The notes: a model not told the origin generated them from the letters alone. Numbered from the stretch's first letter, positions 9,446-17,255 are shown. The stretch: 37,511 nt of DNA from Acidimicrobiaceae bacterium (GCA_003166025.1 PMWT01000244.1:1-37511), one strand, 5' to 3'. Program-made: numbers and translations.

Positions 9446-9463
9446 AAAGGAGGTCCCTTCATC
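9446..9463 (+). promoter_or_regulatory. Perfect Shine-Dalgarno with candidate ATC start codon
   Basis: AAAGGAGGT at 9446-9454 is a full anti-SD match placed six bases before an ATC codon at 9461-9463. That ATC is in frame with the downstream Tim44-like gene. Between the in-frame TGA at 9434 and the first ATG at 9494 there is no ATG, GTG or TTG in this frame (I read every codon). The ATG at 9494 lies 39 bases from the SD, too far for normal use. ATC is a rare but known bacterial initiator type (compare ATT in infC). The extra N-terminal residues would be FYGGGGALGF. Confidence 0.5.
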
Positions 9464-9493
9464 TTTTACGGTGGCGGTGGCGCCCTGGGGTTC

Positions 9494-10639
9494 ATGATCT
9501 TCGCCATGTTGATCATGGTGGTCTTTCGTTCCATGGGCCGGGGCCGGGGCCCGTGGGGCGGCGGTGGTCGAGGGCCGTGGGGCGGCGGTGGTCGAGGGCC
9601 GTGGGGCGGCGGTGGCGGCCCGTGGGGCGGTGGCGGCGGTCCCTGGGGCCGTGGCGGTGGAGGGCCATGGGGCCCCGGCGGCCAGAGCTCCCCGGGCCCG
9701 GGTGGCACCAGTGGGCCGGCTGCCGGCGGGGACCAGGGATGGGCGGCTGGAGGCGGTCCGGCCGGTGGCACCTCGACGGGTGGCGGTTGGACGCCCGGGG
9801 GAGGCCCGGTAGGAGGCGGCTGGAGCGCGAGTGGTGGTACGACCGCCGGCGGGGGCCCGGCGGGAGGGGGCTGGACGAGCAGCGGTGGCACCGGTGACGC
9901 TGCCATCCCGGCCGGCCAGGGCCGGGGCGCGGGTGGCCACCTGGCCGGCGAGGGTGGCACAGTACTACCGGGAGGGGCGGGCCAGGACTGGATGAACGAC
10001 CCCCGCCCGGCGGCCGACAGCATTGCCGGCGAGCTCTTCCCGGCACGCCATGCCCGGGCCATGCAGGCCGCCAGCCCCGTCGACGTGGGCCTGGCCGCCA
10101 TTCAAGCCCACGACCCGGCCTTCGAGCTCGAGCAGTTCACCCAGCAGGTGCAGCGCGTCTTCTTCATGGTCCAGGAGGGCTGGAGCGAGCGTAAACCCGA
10201 GATGAGCCGCCAGGTGATGGCGGACGGGCTGTGGCAAGAGCAGCGCGACCAGATCCAGGGGTACGTAAACGGGCACCGGCGCAACATGCTCGACTACCTG
10301 GCGGTCTCCAACATCTGGCCGGTGGCGGCACACGCAGATGGCCACTTCGACACCATCACGGTGCGGGTCGTCGCTGCTTGTACCGACTACGACGTAGACG
10401 ACAAGACCGGCCGCGTGGTGCGCGGCGACCGCCAGGTCCAGCAGTGGGAGGAGGACTGGACCTTCCAGCGCTCTTCCCAGGCGCAAACCAAGACCGGCGG
10501 GACCACCTTGGGCTCCAAGTGCCCAAACTGCGGGGCTCCGCTCGACGTCGACCTGGCCGGAGCGTGCCGCTACTGCAAGGCCCTCATCATGTCCGGCGAC
10601 TACGACTGGGTGCTGGCGCGCATCTCACAGGTGGGATAG
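9494..10639 (+). CDS. Gly-rich membrane-anchored Tim44-like protein with zinc ribbon
   Basis: At least 381 residues. A short hydrophobic N-terminus (IFAMLIMVVF) can act as a membrane anchor. It is followed by about 150 residues of Gly/Pro/Trp-rich low complexity with GPWGGGGR repeats, then a Tim44-like domain (about 205-340, ELEQFTQQVQRVFFMVQEGW onward). Tim44-like domains occur in membrane-associated bacterial proteins and in the mitochondrial import factor Tim44. A C-terminal zinc ribbon has Cys 343/346 and 358/361. Zinc ribbons here and in the SPFH gene just upstream suggest the two belong to the same assembly, perhaps a MoxR/VWA client. The annotated ATG at 9494 is the first canonical start, but the better-supported start may be ATC 9461. 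The gene ends 13 bases before the convergent glucosaminidase gene. Confidence 0.85.
   Translation: MIFAMLIMVVFRSMGRGRGPWGGGGRGPWGGGGRGPWGGGGGPWGGGGGPWGRGGGGPWGPGGQSSPGPGGTSGPAAGGDQGWAAGGGPAGGTSTGGGWTPGGGPVGGGWSASGGTTAGGGPAGGGWTSSGGTGDAAIPAGQGRGAGGHLAGEGGTVLPGGAGQDWMNDPRPAADSIAGELFPARHARAMQAASPVDVGLAAIQAHDPAFELEQFTQQVQRVFFMVQEGWSERKPEMSRQVMADGLWQEQRDQIQGYVNGHRRNMLDYLAVSNIWPVAAHADGHFDTITVRVVAACTDYDVDDKTGRVVRGDRQVQQWEEDWTFQRSSQAQTKTGGTTLGSKCPNCGAPLDVDLAGACRYCKALIMSGDYDWVLARISQVG
9548..9690 (+). repeat. 24-bp tandem repeat encoding GPWGGGGR
   Basis: Two nearly identical 24-base units encode GPWGGGGR, followed by degenerating 21- to 24-base versions (GPWGGGG, GPWGRGGG, GPWGPGG). They form the low-complexity linker between the membrane anchor and the Tim44-like domain. 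Length is likely to vary between strains through slippage. Confidence 0.8.
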
Positions 10640-10652
10640 CCCTGCCTCGGCC

Positions 10653-12200
10653 CTAGGGGGTAGTAGCAACAGGCTGCGGCGCCGGCGCCACCAGGCCCGT
10701 CTCCTGCTCCTCGCCTAAGAGCGCCCAGTCGAGCATCTGGCGGTACACGGACAGGATTTCAAAGCCGTACGCGGAGTTCGTGGCCCAAACGCCGGCCAGG
10801 GACATCCAGGTCGTGCAGCAGCCTTCGACGCCCCCGGCCCCGATAGTGCTCAAGGACGGAGCGGGAGGCAGCCCGGCGTACTGGCTCAAGAGCTCTTCCT
10901 GAGCGACGATCCCGTCCATGGGCGACGCGAAGCTCCAACCGTGCTTGCACTTGTCGCACGCCCCTATGCCGGCAAAGTTGTTGTTCTTGGAGGTGAGCTG
11001 ACCACCGGCGGGGAAGGAGAAGTAGCCCGTTTCGACCGCCGACTGGGCGAAGGCGAGGTCGGCCCGTACCCCCGTCAGCCGGCCGGCTTCCATGTAGTCG
11101 GAAACAAGCCGGTCGAGCGGCACCATCGTGTTGGCCTGCGCGCCCGTCGAGGCGAACCAACCCTCGATCTGCGCCGCCGACAAGACAGGGGGCCCCAGGA
11201 TGCTCGGCCCAGAGGCAGCTAGCCCGGACAAGGCTTCCTGCCTGACCATGGCCACGACCCCGGGCGCGGGGGCCACCCCCGGCGGACCGGTGGTGATAGT
11301 GGTCGCGGTCGTCGACGTCGTGGTACTGGTCGACGTCGAGGTGGTCGTCGGGATCGCTATCGTCGTCCGGGGCCGGGCGACCAGGGCGAGGGCCGCCATC
11401 CTTTCCGCCCTGGCCTGCAGCGCCACCTTGCCCTCGAACAAAGCCAGGGCCGTGACGGGCCGCGCCGGCGCCTTGCCTGGGACCAGCACCCATTGGCGAG
11501 CCAGGCTCAACGCCCAGCGGGAGGTGGCCAGTTGGGCCATCGCCGTGCCGAGCAGGGCCTTTTTGTGGACCGTAACGCCCTTTGCCACCGCCACGCCGGT
11601 CCGAGCCAAGTGCAGCCGAACGATGCTCCTGCCCAGTTCCCCTTTGGCATTTGACAGCCCGGCGGCGGTATCAGTGGCGGCGATGCTGCCGAGCTCGGCT
11701 TGCTCGACTTCACGCTCCTGGCTGGGCAGGTCCAGGTTGTCGCGGACAGAGAGGCCGGTGTACTCGGCGATGCCTAGCTCGCACAGGGCCTGGTCGTACA
11801 GGTTGACGGTCGCCGTAGCCGCGGCCTTGGCCGCGGCGGCACGGACCTCCCGAACCTGCGCCGCCCGCCATTGAGCGGTGGAGAGGCGGTAGGCGGCACC
11901 GGCGTCACCGACGTCGGTGTACGCCACCTTCAAGAAGACCCGGGCATCGCTGTACGCCCCGAGGCTGGTGATCTGGCGTTCGGCGGCGACGACCGCAGCC
12001 ACGACGGCGTCCGAACCGGGCGGAGGACCGGTCGGTGGGGCCCAGCCAGGGACGGCGAGGGCGCCGGCGGTCCCGGGACGAGCGGAAACATCGGCACCTA
12101 GCAGGCCGCCTACGAGGAGCATGGTCGCGGCGACTAGGACCACGGGGCGCGCCGGACCGTGGCGAAGCCGATAGCCACGGAGGGCGCAGTGAACGGTCAT
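10653..12200 (-). CDS. Secreted glucosaminidase-domain cell-wall hydrolase
   Basis: A 515-residue exported protein. The N-terminus has a basic region then a hydrophobic stretch (VVLVAATMLLVGGLLGADVSA) read as a signal peptide. Residues of about 60-280 are Ala-rich and helical, probably coiled coil. A Thr/Ser-rich linker (near 285-315) leads to a C-terminal glucosaminidase (GH73-like) domain, with LAFAQSAVETGYFSFP containing the likely catalytic Glu and NNNFAGIGACDKCKHG after it. These enzymes cleave N-acetylglucosamine linkages in peptidoglycan during growth or separation. Start ATG 12200 has a weak AAGG site that lies inside a predicted hairpin. It is convergent with the Tim44-like gene and downstream of cysH on the same strand. 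Confidence 0.85.
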   Translation of the reverse strand: MTVHCALRGYRLRHGPARPVVLVAATMLLVGGLLGADVSARPGTAGALAVPGWAPPTGPPPGSDAVVAAVVAAERQITSLGAYSDARVFLKVAYTDVGDAGAAYRLSTAQWRAAQVREVRAAAAKAAATATVNLYDQALCELGIAEYTGLSVRDNLDLPSQEREVEQAELGSIAATDTAAGLSNAKGELGRSIVRLHLARTGVAVAKGVTVHKKALLGTAMAQLATSRWALSLARQWVLVPGKAPARPVTALALFEGKVALQARAERMAALALVARPRTTIAIPTTTSTSTSTTTSTTATTITTGPPGVAPAPGVVAMVRQEALSGLAASGPSILGPPVLSAAQIEGWFASTGAQANTMVPLDRLVSDYMEAGRLTGVRADLAFAQSAVETGYFSFPAGGQLTSKNNNFAGIGACDKCKHGWSFASPMDGIVAQEELLSQYAGLPPAPSLSTIGAGGVEGCCTTWMSLAGVWATNSAYGFEILSVYRQMLDWALLGEEQETGLVAPAPQPVATTP

Positions 12201-12282
12201 AGCTAAGCCTTAGGCGAGCAGTTCCCCCTGTCGCGCTCGGTTAAGCGCGCCAGCGCTTCCGGTACCTTTGGGGGTACCGCTC
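12201..12282 (-). promoter_or_regulatory. Structured 5' leader of the glucosaminidase gene
   Basis: Three successive hairpins on the minus strand. H1: CGGTACC pairs with GGTACCG (12260-12279, 7-bp stem, loop CCCAAA). H2: AAGCGC with GCGCTT (12243-12258, loop TGGC). H3: CTTA/TAAG plus CGAGC/GCTCG (12209-12245) around a loop with GGGGGAAC. H2 and H3 share bases 12243-12245, and the 3' strand of H3 overlaps the AAGG ribosome-binding sequence (12208-12211), so H2 and H3 compete and could control translation. No known riboswitch class is recognised. The loop resembles the GGGGGAACC element of c-di-AMP riboswitches, but other conserved parts are absent. Confidence 0.4.
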
Positions 12283-12342
12283 GCTCTTGATGCTTATCGG
12301 CAGATTAGGACCTGGACCGTAGCGCCTGTTGTCGCCCGGTGC

Positions 12343-13080
12343 CTAGACCTGCTCGACCTCGTAGGCGCCGAACTCGTCGCTGCCGTCGTGGGCGAACTCG
12401 TCGTGCAGGCCGCACTCCGTCTTGGCCTGGCCCACCCAGCGACCGGAGCGGGGGTCGTCACCGGCCTTGACGGGGCGGGTGCAGGGCCAGCAGCCTATGG
12501 ACGGGTAGCCCTTCATCAGCAACGGGTTCACGGGGACGTCGTGGTCGTCTATGTAACCCTGGACGTCGAGGTCGGTCCACGTGGCGAGCGGGTTGACCTT
12601 GATCAGTCCACGACTGTCCCGGCTCACGATCGCCGCCTGGCGCCGCGTGTCGGACTCCTGGCGGCGCAGGCCGCTCATCCACGCCAGCTTGCCGAACAGG
12701 GCACGCTCGAGCTGGAAGACCTTGGCCGGGCTGCAGCAGTTGACGGGGTCCGACTGCCACAAGGGCACCTCGTAGTGAGGGACGGTCATGATCCGCAGGT
12801 TGAGCCCATAGCGCCGGCGGACCTTCTCGAGCGTCTCCATGGTCTCGGTGAAGTGGTAGCCGGTGTCGATGAAGACGACCTCGATCGCCGGCTCAACCGC
12901 AACCGCGACATCGATGAGCACGGCGTCGGTCATGGAGGCGGTCAGGCACATCTGGGGGTGAAAGCGCTCCACCGTCCACGCCACGATCTCGGCCGCCGAA
13001 GCGGTCTCGAACCTCGCCCCCAGAGCCGCCAAGGCCTCGTCGGTCAGGTCATCGGTGCTACGGGTGTCAAGCACAGCCAC
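12343..13080 (-). CDS. cysH: Assimilatory adenylyl-sulfate (APS/PAPS) reductase
   Basis: Reduces adenylyl sulfate (or its 3'-phospho form) to sulfite with thioredoxin in sulfate assimilation. 245 residues of the PAPS-reductase fold. The 4Fe-4S signature is complete, with Cys115-Cys116 (NCCSPAK) and Cys197/Cys200 (GCWPC), which points to APS rather than PAPS as substrate. The catalytic Cys is 223 in KTECGLH. IDTGYHFTET and SGLRRQESDTR are family motifs. The start is GTG at 13080 with GAAAGG seven bases upstream. It follows the sulfite reductase gene by about 30 bases on the same strand, so the two form an operon for successive steps. No thioredoxin, sulfate permease or ATP sulfurylase gene is in the window. 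Confidence 0.95.
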   Translation of the reverse strand: MAVLDTRSTDDLTDEALAALGARFETASAAEIVAWTVERFHPQMCLTASMTDAVLIDVAVAVEPAIEVVFIDTGYHFTETMETLEKVRRRYGLNLRIMTVPHYEVPLWQSDPVNCCSPAKVFQLERALFGKLAWMSGLRRQESDTRRQAAIVSRDSRGLIKVNPLATWTDLDVQGYIDDHDVPVNPLLMKGYPSIGCWPCTRPVKAGDDPRSGRWVGQAKTECGLHDEFAHDGSDEFGAYEVEQV

Positions 13081-13110
13081 AGTGGTACCTTTCCGACTGG
13101 CTTGCCTGCG

Positions 13111-14904
13111 CTATGCCCCCGCGCATTCGCCCATACCAACCTCGGCAATGTACGGACCAGTCTCATCAAAGTCTATGTAAAAATCCGGGCGCTCCTCCGG
13201 AGACGGCCAATTATCCAGGTCAGCCAGGTCGGCGGCGAGTGCCTTGGCCCCGCCGGAGCGCTCCAGCCAGGCGCTGAAGTCCTCCCCGGCCCGGCGCTCG
13301 TCGGCGAAGCGCCCGACTATACGGACCGTCGCCTCGGCGCACGCCTTGGCCGGTAGGCGCAGGGCGCGCTGGCCGAACTCGATCTCGGTCTTGCCGATGT
13401 GGCCGCCCAGCAACAACTGGTAGCCGGGCGCCGGCCGTCCGTTGGCCCGCCGCTCGACGCCGTGGAAGCCGATGTCGGCAGTGTGGTGCTGGCCGCAACT
13501 GTTGGTGCAGCCCGAGATGTTGACCCGCACGCCGCCGACGTCAGCCAACCCGGCGCTTTCCAGGGCTTTGCCGATCTCATCGGCCAGGCCCCGGCTCTGG
13601 GTGACGGCGAGGTTGCAGGTATCGGCTCCCGGGCAGGAGACCACGTCCCGGGCCAGTTCGGCGCCGGGCTCGGCCATGCCGATCGTCTCCAGCCGGCGGT
13701 AGAGCTCAGGCAGCTGGTCGGCCGTCAGGTCCCGGAAAACCAGGTTCTGGCGGTTAGTGACCCTGATGGTGGCGCCCATGTCTCGCTGTACCGCGGCCAG
13801 TCCCCGGAACTGGGCCGAGGTGACGTCGCCTAGGCGGGCGTAGGCCAGGGCGGAAACCGTGCCCTTGGCCACCCCGATCACCACGTTGGCCGACTCCCAA
13901 CGCTTATAGGGGTCGCCGGGCCCCAGCCGAAGGGTCACCGGGGTGCCCACGGGGGTGGGAGAAACGTGCGCGGCCACGCCCGCCGGGACGTCGCCGAGCT
14001 CGCGTACCACGGCCGGGATGCCCCCGGGCCAGGAACTGGACGCCGTCAGGAGCTTGCGCTCCTTCAGTACCCGCTCGCGCAACTCGTCGATGCCCATCGT
14101 GTCGACCAGCCACTTCAGGCGGGCGCGCAGCTTGTTGTCGCGGTTGCCGTAGTGGTCGAAGGTCCGCAGCACGGCCTCGAGGGTGGCCAGCAACTGCTCG
14201 CGGGGCGTGAACTCCTCGAGCGCCTTGGCGGGGTGCGGGTTGGCTCCCAGGCCGCCGGCGATGAACACCCTGAAGCCGGCTTCGGTGGTCCCGTCCGGCA
14301 ACGGCCGGGCCACGGCCACCACCCCGATGTCGTTGAACATCGCCTGGCCGCAGTCGGTCATGCAGCCCGAGAAGTTGATCTTGAACTTCCGGGGGAGGCG
14401 CTGGGCGTACGGGTGGTGCAGGAAGTGACGGAACGCCGCCTCGGCCCAGGGGCTGATGTCCAGGACCTCGAAAGGGCAGGCCCCGGCGAGATGGCACCCG
14501 GTGATGTTGCGAACGGTATCGCCGCAAGCCTCGCGTGTCGTCAGCCCCACCCGGGCCAGGTCCCGCAGGAGCCGGGGCACCCGCTCCAGCTCGACGAAAT
14601 GGAACTGGATGTTCTGGCGAGTGGTCAGGTGGCCCCAGCCACGGCTGTAGGTATCGGCGATCTCCGCCAGGGCCTCCAGCTGTTCGGGGGTGATGGACCC
14701 GTAGGGCGCTTTGATCCTGACCATCTGGTTGCGGCCGCCCTGGCGCTGCCCGTACACGCCGTTGTTGAGGCGGACGACCCGGAACACGTCCTCGTCGAGG
14801 CGCCCTTCGAGGTAGGCCTCGAGCATCCGGTCGAACTTGGCGATGTCGGCTTGCAGCTCAGCCGAGATGTCCCGGGTAAGGATGGCAACGGTCACTACGG
14901 CCAT
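13111..14904 (-). CDS. Ferredoxin-type sulfite (nitrite/sulfite) reductase
   Basis: Six-electron reduction of sulfite to sulfide with siroheme and a 4Fe-4S cluster. 597 residues with the pseudo-twofold repeat of the family: an N-terminal ferrodoxin-like half, then the haem-binding half. Cluster/siroheme ligands are CPGADTC and, further on, NISGCTNSCGQHH (the latter Cys codons at 13507-13509 and 13495-13497). Matching elements in the first half are NITGCHLAGACPF and NFSGCMTDCGQ. The cysH neighbour argues for sulfite rather than nitrite as the physiological substrate. I chose ATG 14904, which has GGGA nine bases upstream. Alternatives are ATG 14913 and a possible leaderless GTG at 14895. The electron donor is probably a ferredoxin, since no flavoprotein subunit is encoded nearby. 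Confidence 0.92.
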   Translation of the reverse strand: MAVVTVAILTRDISAELQADIAKFDRMLEAYLEGRLDEDVFRVVRLNNGVYGQRQGGRNQMVRIKAPYGSITPEQLEALAEIADTYSRGWGHLTTRQNIQFHFVELERVPRLLRDLARVGLTTREACGDTVRNITGCHLAGACPFEVLDISPWAEAAFRHFLHHPYAQRLPRKFKINFSGCMTDCGQAMFNDIGVVAVARPLPDGTTEAGFRVFIAGGLGANPHPAKALEEFTPREQLLATLEAVLRTFDHYGNRDNKLRARLKWLVDTMGIDELRERVLKERKLLTASSSWPGGIPAVVRELGDVPAGVAAHVSPTPVGTPVTLRLGPGDPYKRWESANVVIGVAKGTVSALAYARLGDVTSAQFRGLAAVQRDMGATIRVTNRQNLVFRDLTADQLPELYRRLETIGMAEPGAELARDVVSCPGADTCNLAVTQSRGLADEIGKALESAGLADVGGVRVNISGCTNSCGQHHTADIGFHGVERRANGRPAPGYQLLLGGHIGKTEIEFGQRALRLPAKACAEATVRIVGRFADERRAGEDFSAWLERSGGAKALAADLADLDNWPSPEERPDFYIDFDETGPYIAEVGMGECAGA

Positions 14905-14932
14905 TCTTATCATTCCCGATCGCTTTAGTCAA
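14896..14932 (-). promoter_or_regulatory. Possible sulfite reductase promoter
   Basis: On the minus strand TTGACT (14927-14932) is followed 18 bases later by AAGAAT and then, seven bases on, by an in-frame GTG at 14895. If real, transcription would begin at or next to GTG 14895 and the message would be leaderless. The -10 match is only 4 of 6. A perfect 10-bp palindrome CCCGATCGGG lies about 20 bases upstream of the -35 and could be an operator or a remnant terminator of aroG. Confidence 0.3.
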
Positions 14933-15007
14933 CTTTTTGGTTGGGATACCCCGATCGGGCTTGGAGCAGCCATTTTGCCTTGGGATGGTACGAGCGAAAG
15001 TGTAGGT

Positions 15008-16351
15008 TCAGCCCCGGCGCAGCAGTTCGGCCACCCGGAAAGCCAGATCCAGTGACTGGCGGGCGTTGAGCCGGGGGTCGCAGGTGGTGGTGTACCTGAG
15101 CTCCAGGTCGTCCTCGAATATCTCCTCGGCGCCGCCGAGGCACTCGGTCACGCTATCGCCGGTGAGCTCCACGTGGACCCCTCCCGGCCAGGTGCCGGTC
15201 GCCGCGCAGGCCGAGAAGAAGCCGGAGATCTCCTTGAGCACGTCGTCGAAGTGCCGGGTCTTGCGGCCGCTTTCGGACACAAAGGTGTTGCCGTGCATCG
15301 GGTCGCACGCCCACACGACGGGGTGGCCCGAGCGGCGCACAGCCTCCTGGAGCGGGGGAAGGACCGTCTCGACCCTCTTGGCACCCATACGGCTGATGAG
15401 CGTCAACCGGCCCGGCTCCCGGTCAGGGTCGAGGATGTCGCACAAGGACACCAGGTCTTCGGGCTTGGCCTCGGCCCCGACCTTGGCGGCTACGGGGTTG
15501 TTGACCCCCGAGAGGAAGTGCAAGTGGGCGCCGTCCAATTGACGCGTGCGCTCGCCGCACCACAGGAGATGGGCGGAGGTGTCGTACCAAGTGCCGGTGA
15601 GCGAGTCCTTGCGGGTCAGGGCTTCCTCGTAGCCGAGGATCAGGGCCTCGTGGCTCGTGTAGAAGTCGACCTGGTGCAGGCCCACCTCGGCCTGCAGGTC
15701 GATCCCGCAAGCCGCCATGAAGCGCAGGGCGCGGTCGATCTCGCCCGCGATGGCCTCGTAGCGCTGGCCCTCCCGGCTGGAGGCGACGAACTGCTGGTTC
15801 CACATGTGGACCTGGCTCAGGTCGGCGAAGCCACCCTTGGTGAAGGCGCGCACCAGGTTGAGCGTGGCTGCCGACTGGTTGTAGGCGGCGATAAGACGGC
15901 TGGGGTCAGGCCGGCGGGCCTCGACCGTGGGGGCGTCGTCGTTGACGATGTGGCCACGGAAAACGGGGAGCCGCTCCCCCGCCACCACCTCATAAGGCGA
16001 CGAACGGGGCTTGGCGAACTGCCCGGCGATGCGGCCCACCTTCACCACCGGGACCCCGCCGCCGTAAGTGAGGACCACGGCCATTTGCAGGATCACCTTG
16101 AGCTTGTCGCGGATGCTGTCGGCGGTGAAGTCGTAGAAGGACTCGGCGCAGTCACCGGCCTGGAGCAGGAAGGCCCGGCCCCCGGCCACCTCGGCGAGGG
16201 AGCGGCGCAGCCCCCGAGCCTCGCCCGCGAACACGAGCGGGGGCAGCGTCGACAGGACCTTCAGGGATTGCTCGAGGGCGTGGTCGTCCGGCCATTCAGG
16301 CTGCTGCTCGACGGGCCGCGAACGCCACGAGGTGGGAGCCCATTCGTTCAC
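15008..16351 (-). CDS. aroG: Class II 3-deoxy-7-phosphoheptulonate (DAHP) synthase
   Basis: Condenses phosphoenolpyruvate and erythrose 4-phosphate, the first step of the shikimate pathway, in the cytoplasm. 447 residues of the class II (plant/actinobacterial, AroA-II) family, about the usual length. Conserved blocks: LLQAGDCAESFYDF, with the metal-binding Cys, near residue 65; VKVGRIAGQFAKPRSSP; HLLWCGERTRQLDGAHL; FLSGVNNPVAAKVG; WACDPMHGNTF; GGVHVELTGDSVTECLGG; and YTTTCDPRLNARQSLDLAF near the C-terminus. Start is GTG 16351, giving MNEWAPTSW, typical of the family. It is divergent from nadD across 62 bases, which must hold both promoters, and lies upstream of the sulfite reductase gene on the same strand. 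Confidence 0.95.
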   Translation of the reverse strand: MNEWAPTSWRSRPVEQQPEWPDDHALEQSLKVLSTLPPLVFAGEARGLRRSLAEVAGGRAFLLQAGDCAESFYDFTADSIRDKLKVILQMAVVLTYGGGVPVVKVGRIAGQFAKPRSSPYEVVAGERLPVFRGHIVNDDAPTVEARRPDPSRLIAAYNQSAATLNLVRAFTKGGFADLSQVHMWNQQFVASSREGQRYEAIAGEIDRALRFMAACGIDLQAEVGLHQVDFYTSHEALILGYEEALTRKDSLTGTWYDTSAHLLWCGERTRQLDGAHLHFLSGVNNPVAAKVGAEAKPEDLVSLCDILDPDREPGRLTLISRMGAKRVETVLPPLQEAVRRSGHPVVWACDPMHGNTFVSESGRKTRHFDDVLKEISGFFSACAATGTWPGGVHVELTGDSVTECLGGAEEIFEDDLELRYTTTCDPRLNARQSLDLAFRVAELLRRG

Positions 16352-16413
16352 GCACTTAACCGTACAGGCGCCCCCGTGAAGAGCAAGTCGATTTACGGAC
16401 GAGGCTAAGTTGC

Positions 16414-17016
16414 ATGGAGATGACGCCGCGCATCGGGATCTTCGGCGGGACGTTCGACCCGATCCACGTCGGACATCTTGTAGCTGCCGTCAACACTCGC
16501 CATGACCTCGACCTCGACCGGGTCGTGATGATGGTGGCCAATGTGCCCTGGCAGAAGGCCGGCGAGCGCAAGGTCTCCCCGGCCGAGGACCGCTTCGAGA
16601 TGGTGCGGACGGCCGTGGGCGACGTGGAAGGGCTGGAAGCGAGCCGGATGGAGATCGACCGGGGCGGGCCCTCCTACACGGCGGACACGGTCGCGCAGTA
16701 CGCGGCGCTGCACCCGGGGGCGGAGCTGTTCGTGATCGTGGGCTGGGACGTCGGGTCCGAGCTGCAGAGCTGGGAGCGCCTGGACGAGGTACGGGACCTG
16801 GCCAGCCTGGTGATCGTCAACCGCCCGGGCACACCACCCCCAGCCGGTCTGCGCCGTCAAGGTTGGCGCTTGAGCCAGGTGACCGTGCCCAACCTCGAGA
16901 TCTCGAGTACCGACCTGCGGGCACGGGCCGCCACCGGCCGGCCCCTCGACTATCTGGTCCCGGGCCCGGCAGTTCGCGTCATCAGGGAGCGCAGCCTGTA
17001 CTCTGTGAGTGGATGA
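16414..17016 (+). CDS. nadD: Nicotinate-nucleotide adenylyltransferase
   Basis: Adenylates nicotinate mononucleotide to deamido-NAD in NAD synthesis. 200 residues, the standard NadD length. The nucleotidyltransferase motif GGTFDPIHVGH lies at residues 10-20 and the second motif is EISSTDLRARAATGRPLDYL near 165-185. GAG G at 16401-16404 supports ATG 16414; ATG 16420, six bases later, is an alternative. The stop overlaps the next start (ATGA), giving nadD, small membrane protein and rsfS in one coupled operon. NadD-RsfS adjacency is common in Actinobacteria and Firmicutes. Confidence 0.95.
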   Translation: MEMTPRIGIFGGTFDPIHVGHLVAAVNTRHDLDLDRVVMMVANVPWQKAGERKVSPAEDRFEMVRTAVGDVEGLEASRMEIDRGGPSYTADTVAQYAALHPGAELFVIVGWDVGSELQSWERLDEVRDLASLVIVNRPGTPPPAGLRRQGWRLSQVTVPNLEISSTDLRARAATGRPLDYLVPGPAVRVIRERSLYSVSG

Positions 17017-17255
17017 CCACTGCCCTCGGGGCCGGCCCACAGCCCACCGCTTCGCCCACCTCGCGTGGTGGCAAGCACCGGCTCGGCAGGCGCCGGCGAG
17101 CCCGGGAGAAGGTACTGGCGGTCTTTGTGCTGCTCATTGCCTTCGCAGTGACCGTCGTCCTGCTCGGGTTGCAATGGCTCGGCAACCAGGGTACTGCGAG
17201 CTCCGCCCCGATTTCGGCGAGCCAGACGCTCATCAGTGAGGTGCAAGCTTCTTGA
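17013..17255 (+). CDS. Small single-pass membrane protein between nadD and rsfS
   Basis: 80 residues; no family recognised. The N-terminus is Gly/Pro/Ser/Thr-rich, followed by a very basic stretch (KHRLGRRRRAREK, about 22-34) and one hydrophobic helix (VLAVFVLLIAFAVTVVLLGL, about 35-54), then a short Ser/Ala-rich tail. The positive-inside rule puts the N-terminus in the cytoplasm. It overlaps nadD by ATGA and rsfS by TTGA, so it is clearly translated with them. Such a linker gene may couple expression or have a membrane role; nothing in the sequence decides this. Confidence 0.75.
   Translation: MTTALGAGPQPTASPTSRGGKHRLGRRRRAREKVLAVFVLLIAFAVTVVLLGLQWLGNQGTASSAPISASQTLISEVQAS

Noticed and set aside
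12201..12282. Calling the glucosaminidase leader a c-di-AMP (ydaO) riboswitch
   Set aside because: Only the GGGGGAAC element is similar. The GGGGUGAAUC-like and 3' conserved segments are not found before or just after the start codon, and the leader is too short.
12268..13356. A 362-codon plus-strand frame across cysH and the end of the sulfite reductase gene
   Set aside because: It is antisense to two genes with complete active-site motifs and has no recognisable domain.
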